Shown here: piece by piece, positions 36,677 to 45,329 of the stretch
Numbering within the stretch: the stretch's first letter is position 1
How the letters are laid out: each line of letters starts with the position of its first letter
From: an uncultured Sphaerochaeta sp.
Lineage (GTDB): Bacteria; Spirochaetota; Spirochaetia; Sphaerochaetales; Sphaerochaetaceae
Assembly (NCBI RefSeq): GCF_963677075.1
Contig: NZ_OY781873.1
Location: 1-64,000 of the forward strand
DNA: 64,000 bases
Direction of reading: 5' to 3'
Position numbers and translations under genes: made by a program
The notes under the pieces: model-generated
Databases searched by the model: none
Told to the model about the DNA's origin: nothing
What the model saw: the letters and a program-made list of their open reading frames with translations, nothing else

Positions 36677-37489
36677 TTAATCCTCAGATGGGGGATTAGT
36701 GTTATCATCTGTTTTAGGTTCAAAAACATTGATGATATCGGTCTCTTCTGATTCTCCATGTGTTGACCAATAGCACTCTTGAAAAGTAGGGATCAACGTT
36801 ACAAACGCAGAAAAAAGGATACCGAACAACACATACTTCGTCTGTTTCTTTAAGTGTAATAATTCTGATCGTCTATCAATCTCTTGGATAGTTTGGAACT
36901 CATTTTTCTCAAATTCTGCAAGTCCTGGCAACAGGATCAGCCTTAAACTAAAAAATGAATCAAGACACCCATAGAGCCTATTTTTATTACCAAAATCACT
37001 TTCATTTATTTCATAAGATATGATTTCAGTATTTTTATTCCAATCAGTATATCCAACGACATGCCCAACCTGAAAATTCTCTGAATATGAAATTACTAAA
37101 TCTTCTTCCGTCAATTTCTTGATAAGATTTAAGGCTGATTCAATTTTCTGTTGCAAATCATGAATAAAAGGCCTTTTCAACCGGATTTCTTCATTCTTTA
37201 ATTTTTCATACTGCTCGGGATCAGGAATCATTTCCTGCTCGGAGGGATCTTTATAAGGATTGAAGATATCTTCAACTCTTGGAATATTAACAAATGCTTC
37301 TATATCCCAAGCATAGAATTTCATTCTATATAATTGGGGGTAATTGATAGAAGAAGTAGAAAAGGATAGGATTTTTTCAAAGCTAATATTATTTGATGTG
37401 ATATAATCATATATCATTTCATGAATACCCTCGGAACCTTTTTCATTTAAACATCGAACAAGTTCCTGCTGATAATTATTTAGATACAT
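36677..37489 (-). CDS. C-terminally anchored protein of unknown function
   Basis: 270 residues from the ATG at 37489; a GGAGG lies 11 bases upstream, slightly far. Mostly charged and helical, with one hydrophobic segment near residue 215-235 (YVLFGILFSAFVTLIPTF) and an acidic tail (DDNTNPPSED). No recognised family. It follows the zinc-ribbon/deoxyribosyltransferase-like gene by 44 bases on the same strand, so they may form a two-gene unit with a membrane-anchored part. Confidence 0.65.
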   Translation of the reverse strand: MYLNNYQQELVRCLNEKGSEGIHEMIYDYITSNNISFEKILSFSTSSINYPQLYRMKFYAWDIEAFVNIPRVEDIFNPYKDPSEQEMIPDPEQYEKLKNEEIRLKRPFIHDLQQKIESALNLIKKLTEEDLVISYSENFQVGHVVGYTDWNKNTEIISYEINESDFGNKNRLYGCLDSFFSLRLILLPGLAEFEKNEFQTIQEIDRRSELLHLKKQTKYVLFGILFSAFVTLIPTFQECYWSTHGESEETDIINVFEPKTDDNTNPPSED

Positions 37490-37533
37490 ATAATTTTTCA
37501 CCTCCAAAAAACAATATCATATTGGAAGCAAGC

Positions 37534-38454
37534 CTATGATTTTGAGATGTTTGGACCTAAGCCTATAGTCGCTCTTATTCTATTAGTTAAGATTTTTCTA
37601 TAGCTATCTACATCATTATAGTTCCATTTAATAGTATTTATATGGTTTGTATCAAAATGCATATTTGGGAGGTCCTCTTCTTGGCACATCTGTATCACAG
37701 TTTTTCCCAAACCAATTGCGTATCCTGCCTCATAGTAGACACCGCCTCGCTGGCCAGTAAAATCAGCAATAATAAAATCACTCTCTTTTATACCGGCAAT
37801 AATCTCATCGGTTATGTCACCATTATATTCCTTATCTATAACTCTAATTGCTTTATATCCAGCATTAGCACATCCGGCTAAAACTATTTCATTAAAAAAT
37901 TTATTCATTTTCTCATCAAACCACATTGCAACAAAGCATTGCCCAGGTCTTGATGTCTCTATTCGAGGTTTTATAAAATCAAGAGCCTTCAAAGTCAAAG
38001 AAACTTCTGGTTTATCCTCTACATTCCCGGATAAATTAATTAGATGCTCGTTCATCAAAGAACGAAGAAAATTCGCTCGCTCCTCTTTATCAGCAACATA
38101 CATTACTGGTATCGGAGGAGTTACTGACTGTCCAAAGTATCTACTTTCTGAATCAATATATGTTACTACCTTTGAAATTCGATCACTCAACGTTCTTGGA
38201 ACTAACGGGGATTTGAGTATTTCCGAGAGCCTGGTATTATCAATCTCAAAAGACGATTCACCGCGAACTGATTTTGTCTCATAGAGATATCCAGCAATAT
38301 TAACCTTTTCAATTTCACTAGGTGTTAGAGTGTCAGTTGATAAAAAATATTCACCACACTGAGGACAATTAACAACTACACGAGGAAGCCTTACTCCATC
38401 AATCAAGGTCCGAGAATCAGATTCTGAATTACAAAATGGACATTTACTCTGCAT
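37534..38454 (-). CDS. Zinc-ribbon protein with nucleoside 2-deoxyribosyltransferase-like domain
   Basis: 306 residues. N-terminus has a zinc ribbon (CPFCNSES, NCPQCGEY). Residues ~70-165 are a helical middle. The C-terminal ~130 residues have a deoxyribosyltransferase-like Rossmann fold: QCFVAMWFDEKMN, KESDFIIADFTGQRGGVYYEAGYAIGLGK with a candidate catalytic Asp/Glu pair, and VIQMCQ. Such domains relate to TIR-like and NAD- or nucleotide-processing effectors found in defence loci. Whether this one cleaves a nucleotide is inference. It is AT-rich like the adjacent cluster. Confidence 0.75.
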   Translation of the reverse strand: MQSKCPFCNSESDSRTLIDGVRLPRVVVNCPQCGEYFLSTDTLTPSEIEKVNIAGYLYETKSVRGESSFEIDNTRLSEILKSPLVPRTLSDRISKVVTYIDSESRYFGQSVTPPIPVMYVADKEERANFLRSLMNEHLINLSGNVEDKPEVSLTLKALDFIKPRIETSRPGQCFVAMWFDEKMNKFFNEIVLAGCANAGYKAIRVIDKEYNGDITDEIIAGIKESDFIIADFTGQRGGVYYEAGYAIGLGKTVIQMCQEEDLPNMHFDTNHINTIKWNYNDVDSYRKILTNRIRATIGLGPNISKS

Positions 38455-38480
38455 TGTTTAAGCAACTCCTGATTGTATCG

Positions 38481-38586
38481 GTACCAGGAAGAATTGTCAT
38501 ATTTTCCAAAAAAACCGACTATTTATGCCTCAGAAAGCGTGATTTGACGATTTTAGGTACCGGGTAGAACTTCCGCAAAATCCACA
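38481..38586 (+). repeat. Dispersed repeat R1, copy B
   Basis: Begins GTACCAGGAAGAATTGTCA and ends AAAATCCAC. Contains two similar sub-units, each starting GTACC. Same orientation as copy C at 39507, opposite to copy A at 28650. It lies just downstream of the IS3 remnant as read on the minus strand. Confidence 0.85.
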
Positions 38587-38648
38587 AATCTGAAAATATA
38601 GATCTTGCTGGATAGCTAACCCATAATGATATGGTTACGCTATAGTTT

Positions 38649-38705
38649 ACACTTTTTGAAGTGACGGCGCGCGCTTTGGAGACACTTTCTCCTCGACTGC
38701 CACCG
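38649..38705 (+). repeat. Dispersed repeat R2, copy 1
   Basis: ACACTTTTTGAAGTGACGG followed by CGCGCGCTTTGGAGACAC and TTTCTCCTCGACTGCCACCG. Inner GGAGA-CACTT-TCTCC is a small hairpin. Related copies at 39641, 40350, 41880 and 60851, all on the + strand. Confidence 0.8.
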
Positions 38706-38728
38706 TTGTGGTTTACAACCATCAACAC

Positions 38729-39492
38729 CTATATCGTCTTGCTGTTTTCCTGTTCTGTCAAGCCATTCTCCTGTTTCACAACCATCGGGTAGGTCCCTTT
38801 CGGATTCCTGAGCCTGAACTCACGGGAGAAAGAAATCCTAGCCGTTCCTTTGGTCGTTCTGTATTGTAGAACTCAATGAAGGCTTCCACTGCCGGGATGA
38901 TATCTCGCTTGGGTATCCTTCGGTTCTTTACATTGCTCTTACCGAACCTGCAGTAGAGGCATTCAGTCTTGATGATCTCATTGAGGGATTCCATCGCCGC
39001 GTTTTCGTAGCAGATTCCTGTCTTTCCCAGGCTCATCCGGATCCCGAGTGCTTCCAGCAATGATCTGTAGGCATAAGACTGGTAGGTAGAACCTCCATCA
39101 CTATGGAGGACGGCACCTGCAATACACTTGATCCGATTCATGAGCGCCTTTACCGTATCTGTGCACAACTTGGTATCCACTGAATCAGAAATGGTGTATG
39201 CCAGGATTTCCCCGTTGTACAGATCTGCAATCGCATTGAGATAATAGGTCTGTTCAATGCAGGGGAGATAGGTAATATCCTCCACCATCCGCTTGTATGG
39301 CTCAAGTGCGTAGAAATGCCTCTGGATGAGATCAGGAGGAAGTGATTCCTTCATCTTCCTTCTCCTGATGTAGACCTCATTGGAGTATTTCTTTCTCCGT
39401 ACAGCGGACTGCAGTTCCTTTTCTTTCATGATCCTGCGGATACGCCGGGACCCCAGTTTCTTTCCTGTATCCTTCTCCAGAAGCGTAACCAT
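38729..39492 (-). pseudogene. IS3-family transposase OrfB remnant (N-terminally truncated, frameshifted)
   Basis: DDE integrase-fold transposase: DITYL (first Asp), LHSDGGS (second Asp) and the Glu in ENAAMESLN are present. The 5' part (OrfA and about 50 residues of OrfB) is missing; the frame meets repeat R1 at ~39507. Near 38819 the natural C-terminus is lost: the current frame ends after GPTRWL, but inserting one base gives PVEFRLRNPKGTYPMVVKQ and a stop at 38729, the normal IS3-type ending. So it is a decayed copy. Confidence 0.85.
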
Positions 39493-39506
39493 ATGCCGGT
39501 AGATCG

Positions 39507-39611
39507 GTACCAGGAAGAATTGTCACATTTCCCACAAACACCGGCCTTTAAGGCCACTGGGATCGTGATTTGACGATTTCAGGTACCAGGAAGGACTTCC
39601 ACAAAATCCAC
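39507..39611 (+). repeat. Dispersed repeat R1, copy C
   Basis: Same organisation as copy B, beginning GTACCAGGAAGAATTGTCA. It directly abuts the broken 5' end of the IS3 remnant, and is followed by R2 copy 2, so R1-R2 pairs flank the remnant in direct orientation. Confidence 0.85.
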
Positions 39612-39640
39612 AAACCCAAATGCTATGAGTATGTTATAGT

Positions 39641-39699
39641 AGACACTTTCTTGAGGACAGGAGTTCGCTTTGGAGACACTTTTCCAATAACTGCAACCA
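39641..39699 (+). repeat. Dispersed repeat R2, copy 2
   Basis: More diverged copy: AGACACTTTCTTGAGGACAG followed by TTCGCTTTGGAGACACTTTT and CCAATAACTGCAACC. The remaining bases to 39807 show no gene. Confidence 0.7.
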
Positions 39700-39807
39700 T
39701 CCTAGTTTACAACTCCAGGATGTTTTACCCTGATTTTTATTGTTTCATAATGCGTATCAATAAATGAATTTATAATCAGTTTTCAACCTACAGCTACAGT
39801 AGCACCA

Positions 39808-40056
39808 CTAATACCTCGATTCCTCGTTCAGGTAGTATTCGAGGTCCAGGTAGATATCCTCAAGCTTTGTACGTGCCCAAAGGTTCTTGCGTAGGAACTT
39901 CAAGCTGGATTTGATGCTGGGGTCGTTATAGAAGCATTGCAGCTGCAACATGTCGTACAACCCGTTCCAGCCGTAGTAATCGACCAGACGAATAAGCAGA
40001 TTCTCCAGCGTCACGCCATGGAGAGGGTTGTTCACTGGTGTAGTTGAATTGGTCAT
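39808..40056 (-). CDS. VF530 family protein (DUF2132)
   Basis: 82-residue small conserved protein of the VF530/DUF2132 family, reported as DNA-binding. The landmarks [19 protein letters not shown] and [26 protein letters not shown] match the family over its full length. It overlaps ywbE by four bases (ATGA), so they are co-translated. Its function in the cell is not established. Confidence 0.88.
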   Translation of the reverse strand: MTNSTTPVNNPLHGVTLENLLIRLVDYYGWNGLYDMLQLQCFYNDPSIKSSLKFLRKNLWARTKLEDIYLDLEYYLNEESRY

Positions 40057-40253
40057 ATCCGTGATAGAATCTCCTTCACACGCCCTACTTCACCACTCTC
40101 AAGACGGACCTTGATACCGTGCGGATGCATGCGAGAGTTGGTCAGGATGTCCTTGACCACACCTTTGGTGGTTGCACCAGTTGCTTGGTCCTTCTTGAGT
40201 ACAATAAGCACTTCCAGTCCTGCGTGTATATCAGCTCTTATCTTACCATCCAT
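40053..40253 (-). CDS. ywbE: YwbE family protein (DUF2196)
   Basis: 66 residues from the ATG at 40253 ([12 protein letters not shown]). The family features [19 protein letters not shown] and the [21 protein letters not shown] segment are clear, and the small beta-rich sequence matches YwbE over its full length. Function unknown; an RNA-binding role has been suggested for the family. Coupled to the VF530 gene. Confidence 0.88.
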   Translation of the reverse strand: MDGKIRADIHAGLEVLIVLKKDQATGATTKGVVKDILTNSRMHPHGIKVRLESGEVGRVKEILSRI

Positions 40254-40349
40254 ATCGATTTCTACCACAAACCTCACTCTACAGTAGAACGTAATATTGT
40301 TGAAGAGCAATCCGTATCAGATTTGTGCAGGTACCAAACTGCCAGCATC

Positions 40350-40430
40350 CCAATGATATGATTACGTTCTAGATAACACTTCTATAAGCAACAGCACGCA
40401 CTCTTAGACAATTTCACCTCAATCATAGCA
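40350..40430 (+). repeat. Dispersed repeat R2, copy 3 (degenerate)
   Basis: AATGATATGATTACG, then ACACTTCTATAAGCAACAGC and a decayed GCACTCTTAGACAATTTCACC. The rest of 40254-40881 shows no supportable gene or RNA. Confidence 0.6.
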
Positions 40431-40881
40431 TTGATGCAAGCAACCATACTGCAGTGATTCCACTGGGAACCTCATAATGCAAAAACTTATCTATGCTTCG
40501 ATACCAGCTCAAAATAAAGTGATAGAAAAGCACGTTTCTTTCAGTCAGCACCACCTTACAGCAATACTACCTACAACCAAGGTGCGGTACGTACAAACCC
40601 TTCACAGCTCAGCAGGCACTGTATCTTGGCCCAATCCCTGCATCATCGCAATCACTACTGGTCCTGCCAACAATGAGTAGAACTCTTGCCCTACATCCAT
40701 AGTGTGGTGAAGGGAGCAGGAACTGTCAAGCAAAATGATACATTGCTTCACGTTAAACTGTCTCAAATATGAAAACTCCTACTCATACCGAAAATGGGAA
40801 ATGCCAGTAGGGGAAAGACGTGGGTTAATAGGATAAAAAACCGGAGAATTGCTACATAGTTTACAAGCGTTATGCACCAAA

Positions 40882-41160
40882 TCAAAATAAATCACTATGT
40901 GTTCCAGTTCTGATCAGTTTCAGGATAAGTGCATCCTGTACTATCTTATATACAAGCAACCAGTCCGGTTGGATATGACATTCTCTCATCCCCTTATAGC
41001 CTTTTGAATTGACGAGAGGATGATCATGAAATGATGGAGGTAGTGGTTGTTCATTACATAGAATAGTAATTACCTCTTCCAACTTTTTAGGGTTACAGCC
41101 TCTTTTTACTGCCTTTTTGTAGTCTTTCTTGAACTGTCCAGTGAATGAAGGCTTAAGCAT
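40882..41160 (-). CDS. yafQ: YafQ-type mRNA interferase toxin
   Basis: 92-residue RelE-superfamily toxin that cleaves translated mRNA on the ribosome. Family features: KPSFTGQFKKDYKKAVKRG, FHDHPLVNSKGYKGMRECHI and PDWLLVYKI, ending with a His before the C-terminus (RTGTHSDLF), consistent with YafQ's catalytic His residues. Its start lies within the end of the antitoxin gene (overlap of eight bases), the usual order antitoxin then toxin. Confidence 0.93.
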   Translation of the reverse strand: MLKPSFTGQFKKDYKKAVKRGCNPKKLEEVITILCNEQPLPPSFHDHPLVNSKGYKGMRECHIQPDWLLVYKIVQDALILKLIRTGTHSDLF

Positions 41161-41431
41161 TATTCAGCGCATCCATCAGGCTTGAAACACTATCAAACGG
41201 GCCGTGCATATCCTTTCCTTGCTCAGCTGATTTCATTGCAGAGAGAGTCACATCATTAGGAGCATGTAAAACTACCTCAAAGGGAAAACCACTATGATAA
41301 ATTGCCTGTCGTAAAAAAACATTGATTGCGGTAGTCATATCCATACCAAGCTCAGAAAAAATCATCTGCGCTTCTTCCTTAACTTCCCGATTCATGCGGA
41401 TTGTCATACTGGTATCGGCTTTTCCTGCCAT
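41153..41431 (-). CDS. dinJ: DinJ/RelB-type antitoxin
   Basis: 92-residue ribbon-helix-helix antitoxin that neutralises YafQ and represses its own operon. The RHH strand is DTSMTIRMNREVKEEAQMIF, with GMDMTTAINVFLRQAI next, the DinJ signature. AGGAGG precedes the ATG. A strong promoter lies 35-65 bases upstream. Confidence 0.93.
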   Translation of the reverse strand: MAGKADTSMTIRMNREVKEEAQMIFSELGMDMTTAINVFLRQAIYHSGFPFEVVLHAPNDVTLSAMKSAEQGKDMHGPFDSVSSLMDALNNA

Positions 41432-41466
41432 CGTATCGGCCTCCTAACGCCTAGAAATATAATCAA

Positions 41467-41495
41467 ATTGTACTGCATAAAATGTCTACTGTAAA
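41467..41495 (-). promoter_or_regulatory. Promoter of dinJ-yafQ
   Basis: On the minus strand TTTACA (41495-41490) and TACAAT (41472-41467) are exactly 17 bases apart, about 36 bases upstream of the dinJ ATG. Confidence 0.7.
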
Positions 41496-41737
41496 TACAA
41501 TGCACATATAAGAGGTCTTCTTATCGGAAAATTGATAGCAAAAGCATAATCACCAAGAAAAACACAACCCTCTTCCCTGCATATTCCTATCCACTCCCAC
41601 CTACTCTTCACCCTTACAAAGGGATGTAAATCAGAACAGTAAAGCCCATTGCCTTCCTGTACCTTGGTACACCCTTTATCATTGTCATGGCTCTGTATCC
41701 TCAGGGTTTTATCATGGCATTCCATAGTGAGTTGCAT
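41486..41737 (-). CDS. Hypothetical small reading frame
   Basis: 83 codons with an ATG but no clear ribosome site. Six cysteines/histidines are scattered without a known motif. Its stop lies inside the dinJ promoter. It could be noise; I give it only because the frame is open and the region otherwise empty. Confidence 0.2.
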   Translation of the reverse strand: MQLTMECHDKTLRIQSHDNDKGCTKVQEGNGLYCSDLHPFVRVKSRWEWIGICREEGCVFLGDYAFAINFPIRRPLICALYLQ

Positions 41738-41879
41738 ACTGTTAGCCTTTCCATGCCGTATACTGCTGAGGGTAAGCTCTTGATCTATTCTGTAGATAGG
41801 AATTTTAGATCATCTGGGAGGTCGTCAGGAAAATCTATATCATGCTCAAAATGGAAGTTGTAGCTGTCTCGGGCTTCTT

Positions 41880-41957
41880 GATATGATTATACTCTAATTA
41901 ACACTTCTATAAGCAACAATACGCGCTTTGAAGATACTTTCTCCTTGACTGCCACCG
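41880..41957 (+). repeat. Dispersed repeat R2, copy 4
   Basis: GATATGATTATACTC, ACACTTCTATAAGCAACAAT, then ACGCGCTTTGAAGATACTTT and CTCCTTGACTGCCACCG. The rest of 41738-42149 has no recognisable gene. Confidence 0.75.
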
Positions 41958-42135
41958 TTTTTCCTATTGGTGACCCTGTGGACCTTGGATAGTTTATTAT
42001 TGGCACCTATCATCGATGACAATTATCTCTAGGTTTGATGCTTTTGTTTCTCATGCTTAATGTCTATTTTCTAATCTACTATAGACTTGTTCATATCCTA
42101 TAAATAATTCAAACGGGAATTTGCATTAACTATAC

Positions 42136-42161
42136 AAGGCAGTGCATTCTTACTCTGCCTT
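42136..42161. terminator. Hairpin at the 3' end of nagA
   Basis: AAGGCAG (42136-42142) pairs with CTGCCTT (42155-42161), spanning the nagA stop. Weak T content follows on the minus strand, so termination is uncertain. Confidence 0.35.
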
Positions 42162-43301
42162 GAAAACCTCTTGGATATCCATGTCAGAAGAGAGCATCAC
42201 CAAGTCAGCCTTGTATCCGGGTTTGATGCTGCCTCGATCTGTTTGCGAAAGCACCCGTAAGGGGTTCTCACACGCAACTTGAAAGAAGGATTGCTTGTCC
42301 AATAGGTTTTTGTGAACAAGGTTCTTTGCTGAGTCGCTGATCAGCATAGCAGAGCCTATCAGTATGTCACTATCACTGTAAAAACAGGCCTTTCCATTCG
42401 AATAGATTTGCTTGCCCAGATAGATACCTTCACCGGCGCCCATGCCCGCCAAACTCATAGCATCAGAAATCAGGCAAAGCCTTTCTGTGCCAAGTGAATT
42501 GATCGTCAAGTCTATCACTGACGGATGCACATGCACGCCATCACAAACAAGTTCATACGTTGAATGACTGTAGTCACGAACAAACGGCATGGCTGCCAAG
42601 CCTGGGCGTTTGTGATCTATGCCACTCATCGCATTGAAGAGGTGGGTAAGATGATTCTTTTCCCTAGGTTTCAAGGCATCCAAGAGACAATCACTATGAC
42701 CATAAGCCACAACAATGTTGTTCTGTTCCAAGATACTCGTGAGCTCTTCACTGCCTTGCAGTTCAGGAGCAATGGTCATGGAGCTGACAAGAGGCCTCTT
42801 TCCACACTTGATAGAAAGAATCCTCTCCAGATACTCCTTGTCAAAGGTCCTGATACCTGAAGGGAGAATGCCACCCCTTTTCTCAGGTGAGATGAAAGGG
42901 CCTTCGACATAGACCCCAAGCAGATAGGATGAGAGGATAGCACTGTCCTCCATTGCTTCTTTGATCTGGCCCAAGAGATCCAAATCCATGACAACTGCAA
43001 GCTGGAAACTCGTGATTCCCTTCCCTGCAAGAAACAGGGCCATGCCTTCAAGGTTTTCCTGTACATTTCCTCTGGTTGAATCAAATCCACCACAACCATG
43101 GATGTGCATATCGACCAAACCTGGGCCCACAAGATTGCCCTTGGCATCAACCTGAACGAGATGCTGTACTCTCTTTTGATCATGCATACCTACATAGGTG
43201 ATAATCCCCTGCTCCACCACTATGGTGGCATCAGGTAGCAGGGCTCCATCCGTATATGCCAAGGCATGGGTTATTGCATAATCACTTTCATAATGAACCA
43301 T
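42150..43301 (-). CDS. nagA: N-acetylglucosamine-6-phosphate deacetylase
   Basis: Cytoplasmic amidohydrolase, 383 residues, which makes glucosamine-6-phosphate and acetate during GlcNAc use or wall recycling. Landmarks: the metal-binding DMHIHGCGGFD, VYVEGPFISPEKRG (metal-binding Glu), AYGHSDC, LTHLFNAMSG and the catalytic Asp in LISDAMSLAGMG. No nagB or transporter genes adjoin it. GGAG lies nine bases before the ATG. It is flanked by repeats and an IS, so it may be a core gene left between insertions. Confidence 0.95.
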   Translation of the reverse strand: MVHYESDYAITHALAYTDGALLPDATIVVEQGIITYVGMHDQKRVQHLVQVDAKGNLVGPGLVDMHIHGCGGFDSTRGNVQENLEGMALFLAGKGITSFQLAVVMDLDLLGQIKEAMEDSAILSSYLLGVYVEGPFISPEKRGGILPSGIRTFDKEYLERILSIKCGKRPLVSSMTIAPELQGSEELTSILEQNNIVVAYGHSDCLLDALKPREKNHLTHLFNAMSGIDHKRPGLAAMPFVRDYSHSTYELVCDGVHVHPSVIDLTINSLGTERLCLISDAMSLAGMGAGEGIYLGKQIYSNGKACFYSDSDILIGSAMLISDSAKNLVHKNLLDKQSFFQVACENPLRVLSQTDRGSIKPGYKADLVMLSSDMDIQEVFKAE

Positions 43302-43513
43302 TTGTTACTGCTCCATATCATAGAAGTCTTAGTGCTCATCACATACCTGGAGATTCCACTTCCTACTTTTCAAATCCTTCAATCCTAGAGATACAGGCAC
43401 AGGAGAATCACCTTAGTATAAGAATTAAATTTACCATCGATATCAGGTACAATCATCATCTTTTTCACAGAATCCGGCGCTATGAACCTCTGAAAGCGTG
43501 ATATCACGAGGCT

Positions 43514-43535
43514 AGGACTTAAAAAAGTCCTTTTT
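43514..43535 (+). terminator. Orphan terminator-like hairpin
   Basis: AGGACTT (43514-43520) pairs with AAGTCCT (43525-43531), followed by TTTT. No + strand gene ends here. The surrounding 43302-43769 contains no supportable gene. Confidence 0.5.
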
Positions 43536-43773
43536 ATGTTGCATAAAGCATTGGCACACCCATAACTTCGCGACAGTAACGTTCATGAAACGAATGTCAC
43601 GCTACGCAAGTATAGCATGATACTTCGTACTAGATATGGTTCCAAAAAAATCATCACCTCAAAAATATCATACCGCTAGCAGTCAATCAACGTGAGATAA
43701 TCCAACTAAGCTCTAGCAAGACCAACCAATCGATCACAACAAGTTACATAATAAAAGCAAAATAAATTTATTG

Positions 43774-45252
43774 GAGCCTTTTGCAAAATGAGCGACCATT
43801 GTAAATCGACTTGTCTGGTCTGATTCATTATCGTCAAACAAAAGTGTCAAACTGGCTGAATTATGGCTTTGAGCGAAAAGTCACGCCAAATCTGCTGTCG
43901 GTCGAGCATGAGAAGGCACACCTGTCCCACGACAGGTGGAATTGCTATCGTCCGTATGGTGCTACGCTGTCTTCTGTAAGCCTGGAAGGATGCAATACTG
44001 CAGTATCTTGATCGCCGCAAGACACAACACACCGGTCATCAGGCAATGGGCTACCTTATCAGGTCCCCGTACCATGATCTTCGAGGGGATCAGCCAATCC
44101 TTCAGATGGGCATTGGAGCGTTCGACGGTGGAGCGTATCTTGAAGCGTTGCTTCTCAGCGGGAGAGAGAACGCGTTGCTGCTTGCGCCGCTTGTTCGGAT
44201 CGATGATGGGGATCCTGCCACTTGTGATGATGAAATCCTTGATGGGTTTCGCATCATAGGCACTATCCATCAGTGAATACAGATGGGTAACCCGTTCACT
44301 GGACATCCGCTCCAAGGGAATGGCCGCTTGGCTGTCATGAACATTCGCACCGGTGACGATGGCACTGATGGGAATGCCGCTGTCAGTAACATCCAGATGC
44401 AGCTTGTAGCCCTTCCAATAATTGTTGTTGCCCTGGCTGTTTCGCTTGCATCCCCAGCTGCACAAGGTGTTCAGCTCACCGATCGCCTGTTCGGATGACT
44501 GTGCAAGTTGCTTCTCCAGAACGGATTGTTTCTTATCCCTCGGTTCAGTACCTTTCTTCGGTCTGCCACGTTTGCCCTTGGGCTTCACTTCCTTCTTGGT
44601 ATTGGTTGCCTTTTCGCGTGCCTCGATCGCCGTTGAGTCACGACTGATGTGTCCCACGATGTGCCCACCCAGATACGACGATACCAATGGACCGAGAGTT
44701 TGTTCCATGAGTCGATTCTGGGCATAGGAGGCGTATCTTCTGCTGAAGGTGGCTTCGCTGGGAACGGTGGAAAACCCACATATTTGCCTCAGCGCAGGAT
44801 CGCTGAGCAATCGGTTGCGTAGCGAGGTGACCGTGGCAATATTGAAGAATTGTTTGGCCAAGCAAGAACGGATCATCGCCATCTCATCATACGATTTGCG
44901 TCCGAGCAGGCTACCGGGGCGGTCGCATGCGGGCAGGAATTCCTCGATCACTTGCAGCAGTTGGATGAATGTGCGGTGCTCGTTGGTCACATATCCTTCG
45001 AAAATCTCCTGGATGTCGTAGGAAATGCCGAATACCATCTGGCAACCGCCCAGGATTTCTGTTATGCTTTTCATGGACCTGCTCTCCCCCTTATGTTTTT
45101 GTAGCTAATAACATTATAGAGGATTGACAGGTCCATTTCCATATATTTTGGCCAACTTGAGCCTGTTTTGGACAATTTTGTGCACCCAAGGGCTCTTCGG
45201 GATGCTTCAGATTGTAGAAATTGCTAGGATTTTGCTATTTTGCAAGAGGCTC
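43774..45252 (-). mobile_element. Complete insertion sequence, IS5/IS1182-like, with 4-bp target duplication
   Basis: Left end GAGCCTTTTGCAAAAT (43774-43789) and right end (reverse complement) GAGCCTCTTGCAAAAT match at 15 of 16 positions. The element is 1479 bases with one transposase. ATTG precedes the left end (43770-43773) and follows the right end (45253-45256), a 4-bp target duplication as expected for this group. Both ends and the transposase are intact, so it may still be active. Confidence 0.9.
43962..45074 (-). CDS. DDE transposase of the IS5/IS1182-like element
   Basis: 370 residues, intact. N-terminal helical domain, then catalytic Asp in SRDSTAIEAREK, Asp in LMDSAYDAKPI, and Glu in RSTVERSNAHLKD. 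A Lys/Arg-rich insert (KPKGKRGRPKKGTEPRDKK) follows the first Asp and is typical of this family. It cuts and rejoins the ends of its own element. Confidence 0.92.
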   Translation of the reverse strand: MKSITEILGGCQMVFGISYDIQEIFEGYVTNEHRTFIQLLQVIEEFLPACDRPGSLLGRKSYDEMAMIRSCLAKQFFNIATVTSLRNRLLSDPALRQICGFSTVPSEATFSRRYASYAQNRLMEQTLGPLVSSYLGGHIVGHISRDSTAIEAREKATNTKKEVKPKGKRGRPKKGTEPRDKKQSVLEKQLAQSSEQAIGELNTLCSWGCKRNSQGNNNYWKGYKLHLDVTDSGIPISAIVTGANVHDSQAAIPLERMSSERVTHLYSLMDSAYDAKPIKDFIITSGRIPIIDPNKRRKQQRVLSPAEKQRFKIRSTVERSNAHLKDWLIPSKIMVRGPDKVAHCLMTGVLCLAAIKILQYCILPGLQKTA

Positions 45253-45329
45253 ATTGCTTAAAAATTTTTATTACGCAAGAATCCTACAGCAAACTCTCTG
45301 GAGACATTAAAATATACCGGCGTATAGTT

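Noticed and set aside
38649..39699. R1-R2 pairs as the terminal inverted repeats of the IS3 remnant
   Set aside because: The two pairs flank it in the same orientation, not inverted, so they cannot be its ends.
40477..40680. 67-codon open frame downstream of repeat R2 copy 3
   Set aside because: No ribosome site and no family; lies in a region of decayed repeats.
38481..43535. CRISPR array made of the R1/R2 repeats
   Set aside because: Copies are few, unevenly spaced over kilobases, diverged, and no cas gene is present.
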